A stretch of DNA of 64,000 nt from Rhizophagus irregularis (taxonomy: Eukaryota; Glomeromycota; Glomeromycetes; Glomerales; Glomeraceae): NCBI RefSeq assembly GCF_026210795.1, contig NC_089447.1, positions 684,501 to 748,500 of the forward strand, read 5' to 3'. Below the pieces are notes generated by a model that saw only the letters and a list, made by a program, of their open reading frames with translations, was not told the origin of the DNA and searched no databases. Each line of letters starts with the position of its first letter. Position 1 is the stretch's first letter. A program made the translations under genes and the position numbers. Of the stretch, positions 22,772 through 33,871 are shown piece after piece.

Positions 22772-23300
22772 AATTAATTAATATTAATTCTCAAAAATAT
22801 GATTTTACTACCAATAAATTTCTTTTTAATATACAATTCTAGTTAAAATTAATAAATAAATTTTATATAAACTTAATCTGTAAGGCTATTTTAACTCAGT
22901 TCATCAATTAACATAACCCTTAAGTTTTAGTAAAATAGGAGAAAAAATAAAAATTATATTAATTATTGTGCGTAATAATTTATAATTGTAAATTAAATGA
23001 GAAATATTTCGAATCCTACCACAAATAATATATAATAAAAATACATTTTCACAATAACTCAATCAATATTAATGATGGAAATATGGTTTTACTACCATTG
23101 GATTCCTTCTGCCAAGACAAATTTAACGATATAAATTTTATTGAAAACCAATCAATAAATTCTTAAAATTAGGGTATGTAAGATAAAAATTTAAACCCCT
23201 GTAATATGTAACTTTGGCCAGAATTATGTGATCGGTGTATAAATTTACTTTTCAGAATACGTGTGAATTTTCCTTTAGGACGTGAAATTTATATACTTAA
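22772..23300. other. Intergenic; nothing recognised
   Basis: AT-rich; no ORF or repeat structure that I can support. Confidence 0.4.
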
Positions 23301-23566
23301 TGGGATATGAAATGGGATATGGGATATGGGATGGGATATGGGATATGACTCATATGAGATATGGGATATGACTCATATGAGATATGGGATATGGTCATGA
23401 GATATGGGATATGGGATATGGGATGGGATATGGGATATGACTCATATGAGATATGGGATATGGGATATGGGATATGGGATGGGATATGGGATGTGACTCA
23501 TATGAGATATGGGATATGGTCATGAGATGGTATATGGAATATGGGATATGGGATATGGGATATGGA
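23301..23566. repeat. GATATGG satellite with higher-order CTCATATGAG units
   Basis: Tandem GGGATATG units alternate with shorter GGGATG units. Every 35-60 bp a palindromic block GACTCATATGAGAT interrupts them, giving a higher-order pattern. It ends about 12 bp before a truncated hAT element, whose left end may have been lost to the expansion. Confidence 0.85.
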
Positions 23567-23577
23567 CATATTAAAAG

Positions 23578-23747
23578 ACGTTTCGCAAATATTTTTAGGA
23601 TCGGTCAAACGGTCGGTCAAACGGTCAGTTAAATGGTCGGTCAGACTGGTCGGTCAAACGGTCAGTCAGAGGTCTTTGACCGACTGATATCGGTCACAGT
23701 CATGACCGGTCATAACAGGTTAATGACCGTGACCATTGCCATCCCTA
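23578..23747. mobile_element. Truncated hAT-type MITE, relative of 8994-9510
   Basis: It contains CGGTCAAACGGTCGGTCA arrays and ends ...GTGACCATTGCCATCCCTA, like the right half of the 517-bp element at 8994-9510, including a CGTTTCGCAAA core word. The left terminus was not found; the satellite at 23301-23566 sits where it would be. The flank after the right end (CATTTGAT) has no left counterpart. Confidence 0.8.
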
Positions 23748-24329
23748 CATTTGATCTAGTTAATTTTAAAATTCGCCATAAAAAATTTCATGTAAAGGCA
23801 GGCTATAATATTAAGACACAATCTACAATTAATGTAATATCACGCTATAGACAGACCCATCTTAGTTTTTTTTAGTTACTCTTATATCTATTATAATAAA
23901 AAATTATTTTTAATAATCACTTTTAACAAAAATAGTTAATTTAAAATAATATAAACACTTTACCAACAGATTTGATGAGCGGTCACATGATTAATATTGA
24001 ATAATTTCATCGATATCAGGTATGAAATTAATTTTAAGTTTCACAGTCTTAAGAAACAAGTACATCTAAAGCTTTCTTTTTAGAAATAACTGAATCAAAA
24101 TGTTTGTTTGAAATGGATATTAATGTTATGAGTTAACCATGTCCGTCAAATACTGCTAAATGGAATATTTATTATTTAGATTTATAACGTAGCAACATCT
24201 AATATAATATCCTAGCCCAAATAAATTAATAAATTTCGGAAAAATCATTGAACTTATGATCTATTCATATGATACAAATATTTTCGTTCATTTTAAATTA
24301 TTATTTTAATAAAAAAAATCTAAGCTACT
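23748..24329. other. Intergenic; nothing recognised
   Basis: AT-rich sequence between the hAT remnant and the 3' end of the minus-strand pseudogene. No features supported. Confidence 0.4.
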
Positions 24330-25880
24330 AAAAATATTTATTATGTTTCTGCCAATATAATTGCATATTCAGCTAATCATTTGTTGGATAGTGTTTGTTT
24401 AATATTTCTTTTATCATGTCTAAGAATAATTTTTTAACATCATTTTGTTTATTGCATCAAAGATTTGATTTTCTTGACAATTCTTTGTTCTTTCTATAGC
24501 AATATCTGATAAATTTTGCCAAATATTAATTCTTTGACTAAGCAATGGATGCACAAGTTCTAAACGTTGAAACATTGAAAAAATCAAGTCACTTTCGTTT
24601 GATAAGTTGAGCTTGTCTATAAAGTTATTAAACCAAACTACGCAACATTCTGATATTTTTTTCTCTTTAGTATCCGTAAGATCACTACGGAAACAATCAT
24701 TTAAAATTTCTGGAAATAAATTCAATAACTCCAATGTATGTGACTGAGATATTAACTCTAATAATTGAATAACTTCATCTTTACTCCAATGCAGACTATC
24801 ATTATGTAGAAGTTTTACAATGGCAGTAATATTTTCATTTGTCCATTTCCCGTTTGAACCTTCAAGTAAGGATAAAGTATGAGATCGAGGTATTCTAAGG
24901 CAACAGCATCATCATGGAAGACACACCCTCGAATTTGGTCAATAAAATTCTTAAAGATATTTCTATCAATTTCGTTATTATGAAAAAGCACATCATTCCA
25001 AAGTTTTAAGAGAGAGTCCATATCGTGACATAATTGAATTAACCACTAAAATAAATTTAAAAAATTTCAATACCATTTAATTAAAATCAATTAAGTAAAT
25101 TTAAATTTCTACCTTTGTAATCTTGATGTAAGATTCGAACTTAATGTTTTCATTATAAGGTTTAATGGTTTTACATTTTTCAACGAATTTGCCAAGTTTT
25201 CAACAGAATATTTTAAGGATTTTAAACGATCAATGAAGGTATAATTGGGATCAATTTCATTCGCAATTATAAAAATAATGAGCCAATGAAATTTCATTAT
25301 GATGAACTAGAGTCATAATAGCGGTATACATTTGGTCTTTTGTGTCTAAAGGCAAAGCTTCTTTTTTATAATCTTCAAGCGCATTAAGTAATGATCCAGA
25401 TGGAAATTTATTATCCAGTACATCATTCGTTCTTTGAATGTCATATCCCAAGAGAAGTTGTCGCTTTTCTTTAAGTTCATCAATCACTATGATGTAAAAT
25501 GAAATGCGAAAATAGTAAAATTATTGTAGAGAGTTAACAAATGTTGATATTCCAAAATTTTATCTTTAAGGTTATCAGAATTGAGGGAATCATAAATATA
25601 ATCCACAAAAGAAAATCTATTTATTTTCCATATAGCAAATTGGCTGCTTCTATTAAAATCTAACGTGTGATTGTCTAGATGACTAGTTCCTTCGTACATA
25701 ATAACTTCTTTTTTAAGTGACGACTTAGGTATATAAATAGCATGTTTGTAGTAAATATTTCTTTTATCAACAATATTTATAGTGACAGGATGAGGATATG
25801 GTTGACGAAATTTTACAATGAGGGTTCTTCACATCCCCAGTTCTACTGCACCACCAACGACTACAGGTTGTCCAAAAATA
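24330..25880 (-). pseudogene. RNF213/mysterin-like pseudogene fragment (CBM20-like start plus N-terminal arm)
   Basis: Read on the minus strand in pieces. A CBM20-like start (GQPVVVGGAVELGM, then a TGA where this domain normally has its Trp) runs into IVKFRQPYPHPVTI and a segment ending DYIYDSLNSDNLKDKILEYQ. Later pieces include IDELKEKRQLLLGYDIQR, MKFHWLIIFIIANEIDPNY, LWNDVLFHNNEIDRNIF and DTKEKKISECCVVWFNNF. The order matches what I recall of the RNF213-like proteins that are abundant in glomeromycotan genomes. RNF213 is a giant AAA+ E3 ligase; here neither the AAA+ nor the RING part is present. At least four frameshifts are visible (near 25490, 25290, 24860 and in the 24800s). One 66-nt intron (about 25044-25110) keeps good borders. 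Family assignment is from memory of sequence style. Confidence 0.55.
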
Positions 25881-28313
25881 ATATAAAATACTAGTTAAAT
25901 AATTTATCACCGTTTGTTTAACTGAGATGCTTTAATACATTTCTCAATTAAATAAATATGATTTTTTTGATTCTTGCTAATTTAGGACGAAAATTAATAA
26001 CGTAAGTTCATCTACATGTAACGCATTTTAAAGCTTTTACTTTAGATAATACATATTTATTACTTAATCGATTAAATGAATATATACTTTTAAAGGATCA
26101 CAAGAGAAAATGAAAGGAGAATATTTAATGTTTGATGAAACTAAGAATAAAAAACACATCAATATTACTCAATCACAAATAAATACCGGTTTAAATTTAA
26201 AGTTATCGATAATACAACATTCGGAATAGGAAAAGATAGAATTTTGTTAAGCTATGACAAATTTACAAACAAGAAATAACCTTCTAGATAACTAGTTTTT
26301 GCATTGTGACCCAATACCTTAAGATCTTAAAATAGTTACTTTTTTGGATTAAAATTTTCTTCTTTATTAATTTATTAATAAATAATTTATTTAGTACATA
26401 ATTTGTTTTAGATTAATCCTGTAGATAATAGACTCTTAACAGACTCTTGATCAGTGGCTTGTTATTACGCGATAAAAATCTATACTTGAGATGAAAATAT
26501 AATTTAATTTAATGATCTGATTTATTTAATGATAAAACATTGCCATATAGTATTACAATCTCTGGATTTTCAAATTTTGTAACAGGTAACAATTTAAAGG
26601 TTGAGTTCGCTTATCTGAATATCTTACAATATACAATTGCAGATAGAGAAGCTAAGTAATAATTTTTTGGAATTTTAATGACATTCGGAATTATATGAAA
26701 ATATAGTATTAACAATAAAAATAGTATAAATATTAAATTCAAAGTTACATGCTGCGCCGCTGCGTTCGAAGATGCATCTTCTTTCACGTGATTGAATATT
26801 AGGAGGTTGAAAAAAAATAATAATATCACAATAAGCGGAATCAAAAATTCTGATAATGACGACTGCGGTTTAATTAGTATTGTCCACATTCATTCAAATA
26901 TTAATTTATCAATTAATAATTATCGCTTTATTAAAAAAAAAATTGGTCAATATAGAATAATATGTACTGCAATTGTAATTAATCTCAGTTTATGTTGAGA
27001 CAACTAAAATCAAGAAATTATAATCTGTTTATTACTCGCTATTGAATTATTGGTATCGAAGGAGTTTGATTTTAATTTTCTATTCCTTTTAATTTATCTC
27101 TTTTTTTTAAAAATTTCCCTTTTCTTTTCTTTTTTTCTTTTTTTCTTCTTTTTTAGGTTTGTCTCTTGACTTTCCTTAAAATTATTTTAAAAATATTTGT
27201 AGTTCAACAAGGTGAAAGTACTAGGGAGAACGAGCACGTACAATTACCGAATGAGCACGAAATTATTTTCACCGACTTGAATCGGCATCATTTAAGGAAA
27301 GATATTGGAATAGAATTATTATTGATCTTTGATTCTATTTTAGGTATTGTGTTACATGTACAATTGCAGCAACATTGAAAATGTGTGTAACTTTTTTATA
27401 TTTTTTTAAAAAAACTTTTAATTTTTGGTGAAAAAAAAACGAGATTTTTTAATATTTTTGAGGAAAATTTATGCGTGAAACGGTTACAAGACAAATAATA
27501 TGATTAAATCAACCATTTTTTTATGATAAGGAAAAATTTACAACGTCAGTTAGTTGCGTGGAATTAAAACGTCGAGCGGACAATTAAAAAATGAAAGACT
27601 TTATACATAAGTGGTAATAGCCGAGAAAACTATTATATTAAATTAGTTAGATTTTTGATTTCTTTCTTAATATTAAGACGTGAACAATAAATATTTTGAA
27701 TTCCATTTATAAAAATTAATTACAAATTATTTTTATGTCATCATAAATCTTTATTATTTAAAAGTAAAACAAATTAAACGATTATAAATTTACTTTATAT
27801 GTTTAAAATACTTTAATTTTTTTTTTTTTTTTTTGCATAAAAAATATGATTATTACATTCATGCTTTATTTAGGATGATAATTTCCGAATTTTTATGACG
27901 ACTAACTTAACTTTCATCACAAGAATCATAAAAAAAAGAACATGTGTCAAGAAAAAAAAAAAAAAAATATTAATAAATTTAAAAATTACTGAAATAAGAT
28001 TTCAATATGTTCTATTTTTAATTACTTTCTTTCATATGATGTAAAAGAATTTAAAGGATGAACGAATCCTATTACAATTAAATTACATGACTAATGTCGT
28101 AACGTTTAGGATGAAAGATTCGAGTATTAAAATTTCCTAAATTTATATAATCAATTTCGTAAAGTTTAGGATGAAAGATTTGGGTATTAAATTTCCTATG
28201 ATAATAAAATTTATATAATCAGAAAAAAATTTTCTCGAATAATAAAAAAACTATAAAAAAGAAAGCTTCCTCAGTAAAAAAATGAAATCAAATTAAAAGT
28301 TTTCTTGAATATA
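25881..28313. other. Intergenic with minor relics
   Basis: No supported gene. A 40-codon frame at 26110-26229 (MKGEYLMFDETKNKKHI...) looks protein-like but closes early and is unrecognised. A pyrimidine tract ending in TTTTTTAG at about 27098-27158 precedes an open frame (to 27378) with VVQQGESTRENEHVQLPNE, possibly a last exon of an unknown gene. A minus-strand hydrophobic frame at 26611-26889 is probably chance. Confidence 0.35.
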
Positions 28314-28706
28314 ATGAGTAAAGCTTCAAAGCAAAAATCCATTCACTCTCGTAAACTTTCGAAATCTAGGTGTAAAATTCCCAACGCCTTTATTATTTTT
28401 TTCGAATGAATTTTACAACAAATATTATCGAACAAAAAAGACCAAGAGAACAATAGTCATGAAGTCGGCTAAATCCGCCTGGAAGGCTGGAACTCTATGT
28501 CGGCACAAGAAAAGGTCCTATATTATTGCCAATACGAACATCTAAGAAGAAGTAGAGTAAATTGCAACCCATACAATGAAATTATATTCATTCTAAACGA
28601 GAACGGAGACGATCAATATAATAAACTCATCCTAAACGAGAACATAGACGATCGATGTAATAAACTTTTTGACGAAATAATTAACCCAGAGATGATTTCG
28701 TCTTAA
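28314..28706 (+). pseudogene. HMG-box (MATA_HMG-type) pseudogene
   Basis: From ATG 28314 the frame reads a basic leader, then KIPNAFIIFFE and a stop. One base over, it continues NEFYNKYYRTKKTKRTIVMK and SAKSAWKA. After another shift it goes on NSMSAQEKVLYYCQYEHLRR and a hydrophilic tail to TAA 28704-28706. Together these give the three-helix HMG box pattern (PNAFIIF ... K.AW...S..EK..Y...E.L). MATA_HMG genes are strongly amplified in Rhizophagus. Two 1-2-nt frameshifts within 160 bp and no fitting introns make this a pseudogene. The 69-codon open frame at 28497-28706 is only its last third. Confidence 0.65.
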
Positions 28707-30175
28707 AGCAATATTGTGATATAAGCATCATTGAATGAAACCTATATTAGTATGGAGAAAGTAAAGTAATTACTAAAACCGTTATAATTTTTTAAGATTT
28801 AATTAAGCATAAATAAGTTCAAATTAAAGTTTAAATAAGGTTAAAGAAGTTAAAAATTATTTTAAAGTAAGATTAAAATAAGTTTTAAAGTAAGTTATAA
28901 ATTAGTTTAAAGTATAAATAAGTTGTTTCTTGTTTAAAAGAATCTTAACGTCAAAGTTTGCTTAAATTTCAATTTATTGATATAGAGACTTATAAAATTA
29001 CTTTTGAAAAAAACCCACTTCATATTATAATAGTCAAAAAATATTTTTGGAAGAAACTGAAGAAGATTTTGATATGAACTTTCTGAGTTAGTAATATATA
29101 AATTTAATGAAAAAACAAGTGATGAAAATAAAGAAGAATTTGGTATGTATGAAAACTAAAAAGTCCTCCACCTTTATTAACGGCTGTTGAAGATGTAAAC
29201 GAACTTGCATATACTGTAGACTTAGGCCAACCATGAATACAAATCTTTTACCATGTATTCTAATTGATTATTTAGATAGTAAATTGCAAACTTATAGTCA
29301 AACTAGACTAAAATTCAAAAAAAAGAAGCAACAATTGACCTTTTAAATTGTTGTTGAGTCAATATCATTAGTATCAAATTCAAATGCAGAAAATTCTATT
29401 CAAGCTATTTCTATTAAACTTTCAGGTACCCTTTAACCAGTGCGCGTACCAATATATTTGATATCATAAGTAGTAATTATAAATAAAAATGAGCCGCCAA
29501 CAAAAAAGCCAAGACAAGCACGTTGTGAAACTAAATCCAAAGAAAAAAGGCTTTTAGAACCATTAGTGACTTGTTCTGAGTATTTAAATAATAAACAAAT
29601 AGAAGAAGTAGAGAAGTATTAGGAAATGAATGGGATAAGGATCAAATTTTATCAATAAATATCTCGTCATAGATGTAATAAAATAATAACCATGAATAAT
29701 TTTATATTTAATTGTTATAATACCTTAAATAAATTTAGTTTTTAATAGAAGGAGTCTTTAAAGTTTCATTATATTTTTTTACTTCCCCTAAATGTCACCG
29801 GTCACGTTGGGGTTAAAATTGTGTGTTACTAATACAATACATTAATGATGATCACGTAAATCACAACGCTTCGGAGTTCGGACGCAGTTTATATGTATGG
29901 AAATATGATCGCTTAAAATAGAAATTTTTATTATGTATGCCCTCGCATTACTGGTTTGACAATACTATTTTATTTATATTATATTTTATTTAATAATCCT
30001 TTTATTATGCAGCCAAATAGGATCATGTTGTTTTTAACATATTGATATTTTTTAGATAAATTATTATATCTTTGATATTTTTGACGCATTACGTCATATA
30101 GATTATTATACAGTTTACTATGCTTTTCATATGGAACATGGACTTGGACGTCTGCATAATGACACAATTATTAGA
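28707..30175. other. Intergenic with a degenerate coding-like relic
   Basis: Between about 29130 and 29640 several frames carry protein-like pieces (PPPLLTAVEDVNELAYTVDLGQP; DYLDSKLQTYSQTRLKFKK; LLEPLVTCSEYLNNKQIEEVEKY), separated by stops and shifts. This suggests a dead gene or transposon-encoded ORF that I do not recognise. The rest is AT-rich and empty. Confidence 0.4.
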
Positions 30176-30236
30176 TAGGGGGGTTAAAATATCATCCGAA
30201 CTGCTTTGCAGTTCGGATGATATTTTAACCCCCCTA
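30176..30236. repeat. Perfect 61-bp palindrome (29-bp arms, TTT loop)
   Basis: The arm TAGGGGGGTTAAAATATCAT continues through CCGAACTGC to a TTT loop, then returns as the exact complement ending at 30236. There is not one mismatch in 29 pairs. The GGGGGG/CCCCCC ends are unusual in this AT-rich sequence. No ORF. It may be a miniature foldback element or a structured RNA/DNA site; no target duplication is evident. Confidence 0.9.
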
Positions 30237-30279
30237 CCCAATAACTACTATTTATTCGTTATTTGAAGAAAAAAAAATT

Positions 30280-30665
30280 CTCTGAGAAAATTCGTTCGTC
30301 TAAATTACTTATTATTGCACTCGCAGTTTATAATAAGCCAAAAAATTTTAACAATGCACAAATAATTATTTTTCTTTCCTTTAAATTCTTTAAATTATAT
30401 ATTTGTATATAATTTACGTTCGGTTACATCATAATGTAGTTCAAAAAAGAAATCATCCGCTTGATAATGTAATCTGAGAAATGAGAGGACAAGTCCTCAT
30501 GACATGTTGCATATAAGGATTACAAATAAAACGACCTTTAAGTAATACAGATTAGATAAATGTTTATTCTTGTCAAAAACGGAGTTGTTATCGTTAATAT
30601 CTTTCATTCACAAGTTAACCCACACAAATATGGTACCAACAGGCAACTCAAATCAACAATCGCGA
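30280..30665 (+). repeat. Copy of the duplicated 'flank A' segment
   Basis: Matches 39040-39345: TTACGTTCG, ATTACATCATAATxTAGTTCAAAA, CATCCG, TTGATAATGxAATCT, GTCCTxATGA...TGTTGCAT, AAAAACGGA, ATATGGTACCAAxAGGxAACTC and AAATCAACAATCGCG. It is shorter and more diverged than the copies at 38380-39600 and 45810-46780. Confidence 0.7.
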
Positions 30666-31684
30666 AACCTTGCGAACCCTTTTCTATTTTTATGATTCCG
30701 GTGGAGTTGGTAACATTATTTATTCTTTAATCCCATATTTTGAACCCTAGTTCCACGCGCATAAATGAAACCGCATATACGAGATTACAATAGTTTGTTT
30801 GTGGCATTTGTAACTATTTTTCCCGGTAATCCATTTTTGCTCATAGCAAAATTTCGTCCTAAAACACAGATAATCTAATACATTTATACGGCCACAGAAT
30901 TTTTCTTTAAGGATCTAACCCGATTTAGGCAGAATTATAATAGGAATTAACCAGATTAAGCAGTACATTGTAAAATCTCTGTAGACAGTTTTACAATTGC
31001 CTGACGATCAGAAAGTAAGAGAAACTCTGTATACGTCCTTTAAAAAAAGAATTTAAGATTATCTCATTATAGCACTTTTGTCTTTAAATAGTAAGCACAT
31101 TTTTGCATATTATATGTATAATCTTAAATAAAGAAAAAATTATGACTATATCAGTTCATTGATTACTGCGGATGATTGAAAGGCTAAACAAATTTTTGTC
31201 AAAAAAAAAATGAAATTATATAAAATGAAATAAATAAAAATAAAAATAAATCAACATAACTATATAAATCATAGTATCATACTCCACATTTCCAACTTAC
31301 TTTTAATGGCAATTTGGTTGAGTTCTTGTTTGTTGCCAGATAAAAATGCTGTTGTCACCCTACAAGAATCAAAAAGCGAGAAGATATACCTTCTCTGTTG
31401 CTTTTATTAATTATCCTTCTTTATTAAATATTTTATCTTATTTGGTACGAAAATTTAGAATTTTACAGTTGCTCTAACTATGAAAAGTTTTAGAATAAAT
31501 TGCTAAATTACGTATTACTAAATTTCAATTTCTTTAAAGTGTAACTACTCTATTAATTACTATAATAAACTACTAAAATTAATATTTCTAAATAACTTCT
31601 AACATTTCTACCCTGATTCTTCTATCTTAGAAACACATATTACACGAGTCATGTGTTCTATATTACATGACTATCGACCATGCT

Positions 31685-31784
31685 TATTACACCTTGCTCA
31701 GGCGATCATAACCTTACTAATACTATTTATGTCAGAAGTGTATAGGTTATAACCTTTGATGATCACCTGAGTGGGGTGTATTAC
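31685..31784. repeat. Imperfect inverted repeat (arms about 30 bp)
   Basis: TTACACCTTGCTCAGGCGAT (31687 on, continuing to 31714) is inverted at 31753-31784 (GATGATCACCTGAGTGGGGT...) with several mismatches and a loop of about 40 bp. Possibly an old miniature element; borders uncertain. Confidence 0.5.
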
Positions 31785-31790
31785 TTATAA

Positions 31791-31873
31791 TGTACTCGTG
31801 ACCCTTTTTTAATTATACACAAAATTTTACGCTCCTTTGTTAATACCTCAATTAAAAAAAAGTCACGAGTACA
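31791..31873. repeat. Foldback hairpin, TGTACTCGTGAC ends
   Basis: TGTACTCGTGACCC plus a T-run and AATT are mirrored by AATT, an A-run and GTCACGAGTACA, with arms of about 23 bp and a 36-bp loop. Probably a miniature foldback element; target duplication not evident. Confidence 0.6.
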
Positions 31874-32512
31874 TCACTGCTACTTTATAAGTTTTGATAA
31901 GTCCAGTCATTGTTGGTCCAATTGACCACAGACTAACGTGTCAAAAAATACACGCACAAACTTCTTTTCGCGCACGCAACGAATAGTACCTAAAAGACTT
32001 TATTATAAATGGAATTCTTTATGTTCTGGAAAAAAAAAAATATAAAAAGCGCCCTGTTTTTTATGCTTGTCTTTATTTCAAATTGATTTAAAAAAATATA
32101 TCTTTTTTTATATTATGAAGTCTTCCTTATAAATCTCCGAAAAAATCCTGTCGATTTGAATTCATTTTTATTCCAATACTACCCAAAAAACAATTTAAAA
32201 AAAAAAAATTTTCTGAACGATAAATAATTTTATGAAATAAAAAAAAAGTAATTATTAAGCTTCTTTTGTATATGATAAATATATTGAGGTTTAGAATATT
32301 ATCTAAGGTCTTCTCCCCTTTCCACTATCTTTCAAAAATAAAGCATATAATTTATTTAAATTAAGAAACAAATTGTTTTTTTTATTCTTAAATTTATTCA
32401 AACTTATTTCAATAGAAAAAGATTATATTAAAATTATTTTCTCACCTTCATTGGTTATTTAATATAATCCTTTTATAACTTAACTCTGTTATACTTCATT
32501 CAATTTATTGTC

Positions 32513-33871
32513 ATGAACATGAATGCTGCGGCTGCTATGCAACCTATTACGCAAAGTAGCATACAAATGAATGAACGTAAATTTTTTCATTATGCACCAA
32601 ATTATGATAAGTTTTATCTTATAACCTGTCACCTTATTTTACAAGGTTCTGACTCCTTTGATGATTACAATTATGATCATGGATTCTTTTATAATATTAT
32701 TAATCCTACAGCAAATTATTATGTCACATGCAAAATATTTTCACATTCTTTGATCGTTAATATATTGAACAAAAAAATACATGGATTAGATATTGACACA
32801 AATAATGCGGAACGAAAAGAATTATTAACTTTAAACCAAAAATTGGATTTGGAACAAGACTTGAAACAAATTCTTCCTTTTCATCTTACACAAAATCATA
32901 TTCCTAATAGAGATATGACCGATCGAAACTTAAATTCTTCTTACGGATATAATACACAAACAATTTCAATAACTGATAGTCAAACTAGTTTTGATAATAA
33001 TTTTTCTCAACAAACTGGAGTCGGATATTATACTAATGATGTCACTAATTCACGGCAACAAGTTAATTTCAATAATATACCACAACACATTCCCAAAATA
33101 TCAGGCTGTAGTGGAAATACAAATTCATTTGGTGGAAATATTGGGAATAATGTAATGACAATGCAAGCGAATTTGATTACTGATAGTCAAAACAATGGTT
33201 TTGCTTTTTCAAGTTCAACATCTGCAGCGCCACAAAATAGTGCTTATCATATCACTAATTCACCACAACCAAATGATTTCAATAATATTATTATTCCACA
33301 ACAGATTACTGATAGAGAAATGAGATTGAATCCTTATAGAAATACAAGTTCATTTCATGGAAATATCGTAAATAATACATTCACGATGCAATCTGCTTCG
33401 ACAACAGATATTAATCGTCAAGATGTAAATAGAACTAGAGACTCTACTTACATACAGAAACAAGTTGACATCAATGATAATTATGGGGACACAGATTCAC
33501 ATAATAGAAATATTGGGAATAATGTAATGACAACGCAAGCTAATGGCTTAACATACGATCACCCAGATATAAATGATATTCATCACCAAGTTACTCAACA
33601 ACAACAACAAGTTGATGCCAATAATAATTATAGGGACACAGATTCACATAATAGAAATACTGGAAATAATGTAACGACAACGCAAGCTAATGGCTTGACA
33701 TACGATCACCCAGATCTAAATGATATTCATCCCCAAGTTACTCAACCACAACAAGTTGACATCAACAATAATTATGGGAATACTGGAAACAATGTAGCGA
33801 CAACGCAAGCTAATGATATGATATGCGATCACCAGTATATAAATGATATTAACCAAGTTACTCAACAATAG
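32513..33871 (+). CDS. Asn/Gln-rich family protein, copy 2 (452 aa)
   Basis: Single exon, same plan as copy 1. The N-terminal domain has the doubled FFHYAPNY..FYLITCHLIL / FFYNIINPT..YYVTCKIFSH halves, then SLIVNILNKKIHG and the ERKELLTLNQKLDLEQDLKQIL helix. The Asn/Gln-rich tail is longer because a block is present three times in tandem: 33461-33607 (49 codons), 33608-33751 (48 codons) and 33752-33871 (39 codons). Each begins QVD[IA]N and contains NYxDTDSHNRN..GNNVxTTQANGLTYDHPD. The stop TAG (33869-33871) is premature relative to copy 1. The frame beyond it continues QQVDSNHIQYQ, which is copy 1's C-terminus, so a Gln codon appears to have mutated. The start is taken at the first Met (MNMNAAAA); the second at 33 519 is also possible. 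Function unknown. Confidence 0.85.
   Translation: MNMNAAAAMQPITQSSIQMNERKFFHYAPNYDKFYLITCHLILQGSDSFDDYNYDHGFFYNIINPTANYYVTCKIFSHSLIVNILNKKIHGLDIDTNNAERKELLTLNQKLDLEQDLKQILPFHLTQNHIPNRDMTDRNLNSSYGYNTQTISITDSQTSFDNNFSQQTGVGYYTNDVTNSRQQVNFNNIPQHIPKISGCSGNTNSFGGNIGNNVMTMQANLITDSQNNGFAFSSSTSAAPQNSAYHITNSPQPNDFNNIIIPQQITDREMRLNPYRNTSSFHGNIVNNTFTMQSASTTDINRQDVNRTRDSTYIQKQVDINDNYGDTDSHNRNIGNNVMTTQANGLTYDHPDINDIHHQVTQQQQQVDANNNYRDTDSHNRNTGNNVTTTQANGLTYDHPDLNDIHPQVTQPQQVDINNNYGNTGNNVATTQANDMICDHQYINDINQVTQQ
33461..33871 (+). repeat. In-frame tandem repeat of 48-49 codons in copy 2
   Basis: Three direct units of 147, 144 and 120 nt, all multiples of three, keep the reading frame. Units 1 and 2 are very similar at nucleotide level (ATTCACATAATAGAAAT, AACGCAAGCTAATGGCTT, GATCACCCAGAT). 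Unit 3 lost an internal DTDSHNR part. Copy 1 carries only partial equivalents. Confidence 0.85.

Larger units (their letters stand above)
30666..32512. other. Upstream of Asn/Gln-rich copy 2, with two foldbacks
   Basis: No gene recognised. Two hairpin elements occur at 31685-31784 and 31791-31873. The last 40 bases (TTATACTTCATTCAATTTATTGTC before the ATG) resemble the sequence upstream of copy 3 (ACTTCATTCAACTTATCAG). Confidence 0.45.

Noticed and set aside
26611-26889. 92-codon hydrophobic minus-strand frame
   Set aside because: Leu/Ile/Phe runs are expected from AT-rich sequence; no family, no splice context, no second copy.
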